A stretch of 6,502 nucleotides of DNA. Origin: Lachnospiraceae bacterium. Lineage in GTDB: Bacteria; Bacillota; Clostridia; Lachnospirales; Lachnospiraceae. The number at the start of each line of letters is the position of its first letter. The first letter of the stretch is position 1. The stretch spans positions 1 to 6,502 of the forward strand of contig JAILPU010000011.1 of assembly GCA_024699395.1 (NCBI GenBank), in the 5' to 3' direction. Made by a program: the position numbers and the translations under genes. Shown here piece after piece: positions 1 to 5,026 of the stretch. The notes beneath the pieces are model-generated. The model saw only the letters and a program-made list of their open reading frames with translations, made no database searches and was not told where the DNA came from.

Positions 1-189
1 GGTAGTCAGATGATGGATAGAGTTTTGATGGATATTAAGAATTCTGGATATTCAGAAGTTGTACTATGGGTATTTCGGGATAATCTCTCTTCTAGGGCTT
101 TCTATGAAACAAAAGGATTTGCGCTGACGGGGATTTCACAGCCAGCGTTTGGTACAGAAGAAGTCCTTTATTCTAAAAGATTACAATAA
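1..189 (+). CDS. GNAT-family N-acetyltransferase, C-terminal end (5' truncated by window)
   Basis: Frame 1 is open from the first base to TAA at 187-189, giving the last 62 residues of a protein that starts outside the window. The segment GYSEVVLWVFRDNLSSRAFYE followed by KGF is the characteristic end of the GNAT fold: a strand with the V-L-W-V pattern, then the N-x-x-S-R-A-F-Y-E helix and the K-G-F turn that closes the acetyl-CoA site. GNAT enzymes move an acetyl group from acetyl-CoA to an amine. The substrate cannot be told from this fragment, because specificity lies mostly in the missing part. It faces toward the 590-residue minus-strand gene and is probably host DNA flanking the central module. 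Confidence in the fold is high; the function is open. Confidence 0.9.
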   Translation, partial: GSQMMDRVLMDIKNSGYSEVVLWVFRDNLSSRAFYETKGFALTGISQPAFGTEEVLYSKRLQ

Positions 190-234
190 GGTGAATTTCT
201 GTATGTTGGGCTGAAGTTTTAGCACGTTATATCG

Positions 235-254
235 GAAGTTAATCGCACAACTTC
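235..254. repeat. Inverted repeat GAAGTT-N8-AACTTC
   Basis: A perfect 6-bp inverted repeat (235-240 and 249-254) lies about 45 bp after the acetyltransferase stop. No T-run follows it directly, so it is not a convincing terminator. It could be a binding site or chance. A related GAAGTT lies just upstream, at about 213. Confidence 0.4.
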
Positions 255-298
255 AAGTTTGTCGAAATGAGCGATAGAACATAATATTTGATGTGAAC

Positions 299-330
299 CT
301 TGGTAAAAAAGTCAGAATTACCGAGATTTT
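299..330 (+). terminator. Possible terminator of the acetyltransferase gene (weak)
   Basis: CTTGGTAA (299-306) pairs with TTACCGAG (318-325) over 8 bp with one G-T wobble, around an 11-nt loop. In the plus direction it is followed by ATTTT, a short and weak U-tract. It sits between the ends of two convergent genes (plus gene ending at 189, minus gene ending at 351), where a terminator is expected. In the minus direction no U-run follows the stem. The stem is modest and the loop is long, so this is tentative. Confidence 0.35.
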
Positions 331-350
331 CATTGCTAGAACACTACTGT

Positions 351-2123
351 TTATACAACCTCTGAGTTTTTTCTATTACGTATAATGCTGTCGAATTCTG
401 CTTTCATGGTCTTATTAAATACGATGGAAGGCTCTGATCCGGCTTCGGTCATGGTCTTAAGATTATAATTATTTGAAGATAAGTCCTTTTCAGTTACGAA
501 AGATATGAAGGACTTATCTTTTTTTCCCGGAAAAAGTGCATAGCGAACGCTGTAAGCGGATTCCCCGCAAAAATGAACTATATCCTCATCATTGTTGCAG
601 ATACAGATAAGATGAATGATATGGTTAGATATATTACCGATATTTCTTGCGAAGTAAAGGCTTCTTATATATCCGCCAAGGTCTTTGCCAATATGCTCTA
701 TGCAGATACTGTAATCCTGCGAAATTTCGATCTCGTTTCTAAGCCGGAATGGCATTTGGGGGGTAGAGAGTATTTGACTATACTCTCTGATGGGGATGGT
801 AAGGCTGTCTTTGTCATAGTAACGATTAAGAGTCTCTATTATATCTTTCATGTAGCCTTTTGATAAAGGGTAGAAAAAACAGCTATAATTTGCCAAAAGG
901 CAGCTGGGAAGGACAAATACGGGATAACCGGATAAAAGGCAGGTAATCTCATCACTGGTTGGCTTTTCTTTAAGAATATTCGTGAGAAGATAGGTAAGAT
1001 TCGTAAACTTCTTCTTTGTATCATTGGCTTGTACATATCCGTAAAAGGCTTTTTTAAATATATTTGTTCCGTTTGATAAGGTTTCTATGTATTCTTTTAG
1101 ATCTTCTATGGTAAAGGTTACTGTCTCATACGAGTCTGACAGTTCTATTCCATATCGGGTAGAATAGTGCTTTATCGGTACAAGAGTCTTAACCAGAACG
1201 TTAAAGTTTGAAATCTTTGTTTTTGAAGTAATGCATGTGCCGGTGCAAATCAAAAGGTCCTCAAGGCACATTTTTAACTTTTTATCCATTGACATTTTAA
1301 AAGAACGGTAGAAGGAATAAAGATCCTTTTCACCGGATTTTTTCAATTCGCTGTAAAGTATATTGAGATCATTTATGTTAAATGCAGGTCTTGTACCGCT
1401 GAAGGGCAGATGCGATGAAAAAATAATGCAACTGTTAGTGTCTGTAAGCCCAAGGTGCTTATAGTTTCCAATCTTTCTTATAAGTGTCTGCATGGGCTCT
1501 GTACCCATATCTTCTTCTACATATAGCTTAAAGTTCCGATTGTCTTGAAAATAAACGGTTGCATCTATGCAAAGGCCCCCCCTTTGTTTGGATTGTTTAG
1601 AAAAGGAATGTGTTTCCTCTTTTTCAAAACAAAAAGGAGTCCTTAAGAGCATTAAGGATAAAAGGCTCATACCAAGGCCATAGTCATGAGCTGTGACCAT
1701 ATCCCCGGATCGTCTTATCTTAAAAGATCCCAGAGCTGGCTTTAAGCTGTCCGGAAGGTGCTTGGCTAACTCCTTATATCCATCTTTTGTAAGCCTCAAG
1801 GCTTTTCTTGAAGACATATCAGGTGTGGCGAACTTAAGGGAGCTTAAATTTGCCCCCCTCCCCTGGGTGAGTCTATAGGCTCTGTTCTTTGTTGTTTGTG
1901 CTACAAAGAAGGGACCAAAGAAGAAGTTAAGTTCATTTAAGCTTACATTGTAGCCAAGATAAGAGAGGAACGAAAGAATGAAGGAAGTATAATAGTCATA
2001 ATTGGACACAAAGTCTATATCCTTGAATGATTCTTTTATGAACAGGACCATTTCTTTGTCATTCTTTATATCAGGGAAAAAGTTATTGAGATAGATTTTA
2101 TTGGAATCTGTAAGTTTTATCAT
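351..2123 (-). CDS. Replication-relaxation (MobC-like, Replic_Relax) family protein with long C-terminal extension
   Basis: The 590-residue protein starts at ATG 2123, preceded by GGAGA with a 6-base spacer. Its first half follows the order of features I associate with the Replic_Relax family of plasmid and integrative-element proteins. These are a winged-helix-like part ending in RLTKDGYKEL (110-119), H146-D147-Y148 (family 'HDL'), D187 in IDATVYF (family 'PDA'), and the signature E-E-D-M-G-T-E-P (203-210) followed by K217 and Y221, matching the usual E-x-D-R-G-T-E...K...Y. The D187/E203-E204/K217 set resembles a PD-(D/E)xK nuclease core, but activity is not established for the family. Residues from about 230 to 590 are not recognised; they are rich in Cys, Tyr and Ile with no clear membrane segment or signal peptide. 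It has its own promoter and repeat array upstream and lies in the same direction as the polymerase-like gene. The likely role is DNA binding in replication or mobilisation of an element, which is inferred. Confidence 0.65.
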   Translation of the reverse strand: MIKLTDSNKIYLNNFFPDIKNDKEMVLFIKESFKDIDFVSNYDYYTSFILSFLSYLGYNVSLNELNFFFGPFFVAQTTKNRAYRLTQGRGANLSSLKFATPDMSSRKALRLTKDGYKELAKHLPDSLKPALGSFKIRRSGDMVTAHDYGLGMSLLSLMLLRTPFCFEKEETHSFSKQSKQRGGLCIDATVYFQDNRNFKLYVEEDMGTEPMQTLIRKIGNYKHLGLTDTNSCIIFSSHLPFSGTRPAFNINDLNILYSELKKSGEKDLYSFYRSFKMSMDKKLKMCLEDLLICTGTCITSKTKISNFNVLVKTLVPIKHYSTRYGIELSDSYETVTFTIEDLKEYIETLSNGTNIFKKAFYGYVQANDTKKKFTNLTYLLTNILKEKPTSDEITCLLSGYPVFVLPSCLLANYSCFFYPLSKGYMKDIIETLNRYYDKDSLTIPIREYSQILSTPQMPFRLRNEIEISQDYSICIEHIGKDLGGYIRSLYFARNIGNISNHIIHLICICNNDEDIVHFCGESAYSVRYALFPGKKDKSFISFVTEKDLSSNNYNLKTMTEAGSEPSIVFNKTMKAEFDSIIRNRKNSEVV

Positions 2124-2129
2124 TGAAAG

Positions 2130-2134
2130 TCTCC
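2130..2134 (-). promoter_or_regulatory. Ribosome binding site of the replication-relaxation gene
   Basis: The minus strand reads GGAGA, then CTTTCA, then the ATG at 2123. The match and spacing support this start. Confidence 0.75.
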
Positions 2135-2210
2135 AAAAAATGAAATCACAAAAGAAGTCTTATTTAAATGTTTCTTAGGAAAAATGAAGAATATTTAAAA
2201 GGTTAAATCA

Positions 2211-2236
2211 AGGGGATGGGAGAGGGGGTTCTTATT
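2211..2236. other. G-rich tract in the 5' leader region, partly complementary to the upstream repeats
   Basis: The plus strand carries G4 (2212-2215), G3 (2218-2220) and G5 (2224-2228) within 17 bp, followed by TTCTTATT. The leader RNA of the replication-relaxation gene is therefore C-rich here (AACCCCCU...CCC...CCCC). GGGGGTTCTTATT resembles the reverse complement of the AATAACCCCT repeats with a short insertion. A read-through transcript from the polymerase-like gene could thus pair the two. There are only three G-runs, so a classical four-run quadruplex is not formed by this tract alone. Confidence 0.4.
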
Positions 2237-2268
2237 TTAGTAATTATCAGCGGTTTTTAACTGTTAGA

Positions 2269-2291
2269 AAAGCCGGATTTTATAAGGCTTT
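2269..2291. repeat. Inverted repeat AAAGCC-N11-GGCTTT, candidate operator
   Basis: The perfect 6-bp arms at 2269-2274 and 2286-2291 enclose an 11-bp spacer, and the -10 box (2279-2284) lies wholly within that spacer. A dimeric protein bound here would block RNA polymerase, so an operator for autoregulation or repression is a natural reading. That role is inferred. The symmetry itself is read directly from the sequence. Confidence 0.6.
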
Positions 2292-2307
2292 GCACTTGAT
2301 TTGGCAA
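2279..2307 (-). promoter_or_regulatory. Sigma-70/sigma-A type promoter for the replication-relaxation gene
   Basis: The minus strand carries TTGCCA (-35, 2307-2302; 5 of 6 to consensus), a spacer of exactly 17 bp, and TATAAA (-10, 2284-2279; 5 of 6). Transcription would start near 2272, giving a leader of about 150 nt before the ATG at 2123. It is the clearest promoter in the window, and it implies that this gene is expressed separately from the polymerase-like gene upstream. Confidence 0.7.
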
Positions 2308-2313
2308 AAACTC

Positions 2314-2416
2314 TAATAACCCCTTAATAACCCCTAAAAAAACGTCTGAATTTGGCTTTTTTAGCGCCTTAAATAACCCCTAAGCGGAATGAATAAAGAA
2401 AGTTGGAATAACCCCT
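2314..2416. repeat. Iteron-like direct repeats, four copies of AATAACCCCT
   Basis: Exact 10-bp copies lie at 2315-2324, 2326-2335, 2372-2381 and 2407-2416, all in the same orientation. The first two are perfect tandem 11-mers (TAATAACCCCT). Start-to-start distances are 11, 46 and 35 bp, close to whole or near-whole helical turns. They fill the gap between the stop of the polymerase-like gene (2423) and the -35 box of the replication-relaxation gene. Two roles fit: iterons of a replication origin bound by an initiator, or activator/repressor sites upstream of the promoter. The context (replication-type genes on both sides) favours the first but does not prove it. Confidence 0.8.
2354..2370. 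repeat. GGCTTTTTTAGCGCCTT motif between repeats 2 and 3
   Basis: GGC (2354-2356) and GCC (2366-2368) flank a T-run to give a short imperfect dyad. A close relative, AGGCTTTTTAGCCTTT, occurs on the minus strand at 4893-4878 in the other intergenic region. It may be a shared protein site. As a terminator for the polymerase-like gene it is poor in the minus direction, where no U-tract follows. Confidence 0.4.
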
Positions 2417-2422
2417 TGAAAA

Positions 2423-4714
2423 TCAATCAGTGCACTCACTATAAGATCTCATTTCGGCAATCCTATACTCAATTCCGCAGTTATCGACCTTTAGTGTTTT
2501 CTTTAACAGGAACCGGTTTATGAATGTTGATAAATACTCACAATCGTCCTTCCCAATAAAGAATATTACTTCATGAGCCTTGATTGACAGAATCATTATG
2601 TCGCAGCTGTAAAAGGTATCTGTCGAATAAAGAGTGGCCAAAAGCTCCATAATCATTTTTGAAGCACCATTTCTGCCGTTTATGGATAGGGAATAAACTG
2701 AGCCATCTACTTCAAATTTGTCCGGTATTACCGTGTTAGATATAAAGAGACCGGCTATTTTTGATGTAAAAAGGCGTTCCTTACTTTTGGAGTATAGGCT
2801 CTGATAATATGAGATTCCCATCGCCTGATAATAGTTGTTTATGGTTTTTAGCTGTTCAATAAAGCCGCATTTTGTTATCTTTGTCCTTAATCCCTTAAAG
2901 AGACGCTTATAATCATGAATATATTTTAGTGCCATATTGTCGATGGTTCCTTTTGGGGAAATGGTTATACCGCCTTTTGCCTTTTTTGCATTAAAGATTT
3001 CAAGGACCCATTCGGGATCGTATGAGTGGAAGGGTAGTAAAACGGATGAAACCGCAAACAATGAGTAAAGGGACCGTACTTTTATGCCCAGATTTGCCAA
3101 TATACCCATGATCATAAACGGATTATAGGTGTATTTTTCAATCTTTGAATGGGAAAAAATGGGTTTTAATATGTTTAACATCGCTGAATCCCTAATATCC
3201 GTACTAAAATAGGCGTGAAGCCTTTGAACGAAGAAGACTATCACGAAACTTTTATTATATGTGCGGCAAAGCTCGAAACTGAGGCATTCGTCTCTTAAAA
3301 CGTGGTTTTTAAAGTATGAGATTAGTCTTGAATCTGAGCTTTCCAAAGATATGGTGAATCTTTTAAGGTCATCCTTTGAGATGTAAGGGATTCCCAAAAG
3401 GTCGGAGGTCATGTTCCCGTCACGATAGTAATCATCACGATCAATCTCTTTAATGACTATAGGTTCATTCTCGGATACTACATGGTTCCTTATTCTTTCT
3501 TCCGGAATGATTACAGAAAGGAACTTGTATGGAACCAGATGATGAGGGGATATTTCTGGTTCTTTACTTATGTCATCAGAAGAGTTGTTGTTATTTGCGG
3601 ACGTTTCTGTTGTCTCGTTAGGAATTCCAGCTATTTGAAAAGACTCGTTTAGTTGTTCTTGTGCCTTTTCGGTATTAGCATTTGTGCTAAGGATGATATT
3701 GGAAGAAGCAGCATCTAATTCCTCGTCAATGTTCTCGGTAATCTTCTCCAAATCTAAAAAGTCTAGATTTGCCTTTTTTGTAGGCTTTTTCTTTTTGTTT
3801 TGTGACTTGTTTTTTGGTGGGTTATAAAAGGAGTCACACTCGGATATACCAAGAGCTGTATTTTTTTCGTTTGTCACACCGTTTTTCTGATTAATAGAGG
3901 AGATGTCTTTTAAAAGTTCTGTATAACAATCACCGGTATCAGGCATGATCTTTTTTAGAGAGGAAGAGAAAAGTTCTTCGTTACAGGCTTTGTCCGGAAG
4001 CATGTTCAGGATCATAGCTTTACAGAATGATGAGATGTCTGCTTTGCATTTTTTTATCGTAAGCCCATTTTCTTTAAGTTTCTTTAGATGGACCGGTTCC
4101 AGTACATCTTTGTAGTCCATACCCTCGTCAAAGATATCGGAAATAACGGTTTCATCAGATAATGCTTCAAAAGTGTATTTATAAAATGGATATATAAAAG
4201 GCTTATCGGCTGCGGACATCTGGTCAAGGACGTTGGTAACGGAATTAAACAGATCCGCTGTAAGACTGTAGGAAAGCAGTTTTTTGGCATTTTCTCTGGA
4301 TTCAAGGGCAAATCTTATGATATTTTTCTCATATTCGATGTTTTTATTTGTGTATTTTTTTGATAAGGGGCAAAGAGCGCAGGCAGTACACTTTTTATCG
4401 GTAATCTTATAATATTGGTCACAGGTTTTATATAGGATTACGGATCCATCCATAAATACGTCATCGCAAAAGGACATCCCTTTCGTGTGCCTGTGCCATG
4501 CCATATAATCATAGTCAAAGACGCGAGAACTAAAGTTTGAGGAGAGTAGTAGTAGGGAATTAGTCACATCTTCTTGAGATATTCCGGCATTAAGCATTGA
4601 ACAGACGTAGTTTTTTACAAAAACCTTGGCATCGTTTTCGTCTGATAGTTTTTTAAGTATGTATTTATAGCATGGAAGACCTTCCATGTATACTTTTTGT
4701 GAGTATTTTGGCAT
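2423..4714 (-). CDS. Reduced, probably inactive family A DNA polymerase (PolA)-like protein with N-terminal cysteine cluster
   Basis: The 763-residue protein starts at ATG 4714 behind GAGG with a 7-base spacer. An upstream in-frame GTG at 4777 has no ribosome site. Domains in order: residues 1-130 hold LPC15, then C98, C109, C112 and C115 (CxxCxxC), a likely metal or Fe-S site. About 300-390 is a Lys-rich then Ser/Asn/Thr/Glu-rich linker. About 475-575 resembles the PolA 3'-5' exonuclease: ILKPIFSHSKIEKYTYNPF, then ANLGIKV, matching 'LKPLL-D--I-K-G-N-KYD...L---GI'. The end of the protein resembles the PolA palm: SINGRNGASKM (677-687) for 'AINTPIQGTAADI', then KAHEVIFF (712-719) for the 'VHDELVFE' motif. 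Exo I acids (around F480-E481-L482-C483), the Exo II Asp (I535) and the HDE acids (H714-E715-V716) are altered. Only about 100 residues separate the two modules, so palm motif A and the fingers appear to be missing. Likely a non-catalytic replication or DNA-binding protein (inferred). Confidence 0.55.
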   Translation of the reverse strand: MPKYSQKVYMEGLPCYKYILKKLSDENDAKVFVKNYVCSMLNAGISQEDVTNSLLLLSSNFSSRVFDYDYMAWHRHTKGMSFCDDVFMDGSVILYKTCDQYYKITDKKCTACALCPLSKKYTNKNIEYEKNIIRFALESRENAKKLLSYSLTADLFNSVTNVLDQMSAADKPFIYPFYKYTFEALSDETVISDIFDEGMDYKDVLEPVHLKKLKENGLTIKKCKADISSFCKAMILNMLPDKACNEELFSSSLKKIMPDTGDCYTELLKDISSINQKNGVTNEKNTALGISECDSFYNPPKNKSQNKKKKPTKKANLDFLDLEKITENIDEELDAASSNIILSTNANTEKAQEQLNESFQIAGIPNETTETSANNNNSSDDISKEPEISPHHLVPYKFLSVIIPEERIRNHVVSENEPIVIKEIDRDDYYRDGNMTSDLLGIPYISKDDLKRFTISLESSDSRLISYFKNHVLRDECLSFELCRTYNKSFVIVFFVQRLHAYFSTDIRDSAMLNILKPIFSHSKIEKYTYNPFMIMGILANLGIKVRSLYSLFAVSSVLLPFHSYDPEWVLEIFNAKKAKGGITISPKGTIDNMALKYIHDYKRLFKGLRTKITKCGFIEQLKTINNYYQAMGISYYQSLYSKSKERLFTSKIAGLFISNTVIPDKFEVDGSVYSLSINGRNGASKMIMELLATLYSTDTFYSCDIMILSIKAHEVIFFIGKDDCEYLSTFINRFLLKKTLKVDNCGIEYRIAEMRSYSECTD

Positions 4715-4721
4715 ATTAAAA

Positions 4722-4725
4722 CCTC
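4722..4725 (-). promoter_or_regulatory. Ribosome binding site deciding the start of the PolA-like gene
   Basis: The minus strand reads GAGG, then TTTTAAT, then ATG at 4714. The longer GTG start (4777) would add a phenylalanine-rich stretch and lacks any purine-rich site, so the ATG at 4714 is preferred. Confidence 0.7.
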
Positions 4726-4869
4726 GCGTTACTTTGACAATCGAACAACTGTTTGCTAAAATAAAAAAGAAAAACACCCAAAAATACGTTAATTCTTGCG
4801 TGTTTATGTGAAGATCAATATTTAATATTTAAAAGCAAAGGAATTACCTCTAATTTATCACTTAATTTT

Positions 4870-4898
4870 TTGAAAGTAAAGGCTAAAAAGCCTACAGA
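4870..4898 (+). promoter_or_regulatory. Possible weak promoter of the recombinase gene
   Basis: TTGAAA (4870-4875; 5 of 6 to the -35 consensus) is followed after 17 bp by TACAGA (4893-4898; only 3 of 6 to the -10 consensus). The hairpin AGGCT-AAAA-AGCCT overlaps the spacer, so a factor bound there would affect transcription. The weak -10 makes this tentative. Confidence 0.3.
4880..4893. repeat. Perfect hairpin AGGCT-AAAA-AGCCT
   Basis: A 5-bp stem with a 4-nt loop. On the minus strand it reads AGGCTTTTTAGCCT, close to GGCTTTTTTAGCGCCT at 2354-2369. No proper U-run follows in either direction, so a shared protein-binding site is more likely than a terminator. Confidence 0.5.
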
Positions 4899-4903
4899 AC
4901 TCA

Positions 4904-4916
4904 TATCATTTTGATA
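4904..4916. repeat. Palindrome TATCA-TTT-TGATA
   Basis: A perfect 13-bp palindrome in the recombinase upstream region. Its right arm begins TGATAAGATT (4912-4921), which recurs with one change as TCATAAGATT at 4959-4968, 47 bp further on. The pair may be operator or recombinase-binding half-sites; the role is inferred. Confidence 0.5.
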
Positions 4917-4941
4917 AGATTATTAATAAAGGTAGTCTAAA

Positions 4942-4963
4942 TATGAATCAAAAGTGGTTCATA
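4942..4963. repeat. Inverted repeat TATGAATC-N6-GGTTCATA
   Basis: The 8-bp arms (4942-4949 and 4956-4963) have one G-T mismatch and a 6-nt loop. The right arm runs into the TCATAAGATT direct repeat. It overlaps the beginning of the short reading frame at 4943 and lies about 65 bp before the recombinase start. Confidence 0.5.
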
Positions 4964-4984
4964 AGATTCTGCACGGTGAGGTAA
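4943..4984 (+). CDS. Possible 13-residue leader peptide (doubtful)
   Basis: ATG at 4943 opens a frame reading MNQKWFIRFCTVR and stops at TAA 4982-4984, 42 bp before the recombinase ATG. AAAGG at 4928-4932 could be a ribosome site, but the 10-base spacing is long. Its start lies inside an inverted repeat, as in translational leaders. There is no run of a single amino acid to suggest attenuation. A frame this short arises easily by chance. Confidence 0.15.
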   Translation: MNQKWFIRFCTVR

Positions 4985-5015
4985 AAGAGCTTTATTCCGT
5001 TATTATTGATGAAAC

Positions 5016-5023
5016 AGGGGGAG
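5016..5023 (+). promoter_or_regulatory. Strong ribosome binding site of the recombinase gene
   Basis: AGGGGGAG lies a few bases before ATG 5027. The in-frame upstream codons TTG 5006 and ATG 5009 have no such site, and this purine tract would lie inside the coding region if they were used. The start is therefore placed at 5027. Confidence 0.8.
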
Positions 5024-5026
5024 CAA

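Larger units (their letters stand above)
4715..5026. other. Divergent intergenic region with inverted and direct repeats
   Basis: These 312 bp separate the minus-strand polymerase-like gene from the plus-strand recombinase gene and must hold both promoters. The stretch is very A+T-rich and carries a hairpin at 4880-4893, a 13-bp palindrome at 4904-4916, a second hairpin at 4942-4963, and a possible short leader reading frame at 4943-4984. The 12-mer AATATTTAAAAG at 4824-4835 also occurs at 2190-2201 in the other intergenic region, but it is low in complexity. I found no convincing promoter for the minus-strand gene here. Confidence 0.7.

Noticed and set aside
573..863. Plus-strand open frame of 96 codons inside the replication-relaxation gene
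   Set aside because: It is antisense to a gene with clear family motifs and a good start. It has no ribosome site and no recognisable protein pattern.
2211..2228. G-quadruplex
   Set aside because: Only three G-runs of three or more are present, so a standard intramolecular four-run structure is not supported.
2314..2416. CRISPR-like array
   Set aside because: The repeats are only 10-11 bp, the first two are in tandem without a spacer, and the spacing is irregular. Iterons or regulator sites fit better.
2423..4714. Reverse transcriptase or retron/DGR component
   Set aside because: No YxDD box, no template/variable repeat pair and no structured RNA gene beside it. The motifs seen are in PolA order.
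4715..4777. Longer start of the PolA-like protein at GTG 4777, adding 21 residues beginning with several Phe
   Set aside because: No ribosome site precedes it, whereas ATG 4714 has GAGG at 7 bases. The added stretch is the translation of an A/T homopolymer-like region.
5006..5026. TTG 5006 or ATG 5009 as start of the recombinase-like gene
   Set aside because: No ribosome site lies before them; AGGGGGAG at 5016-5023 fits ATG 5027.
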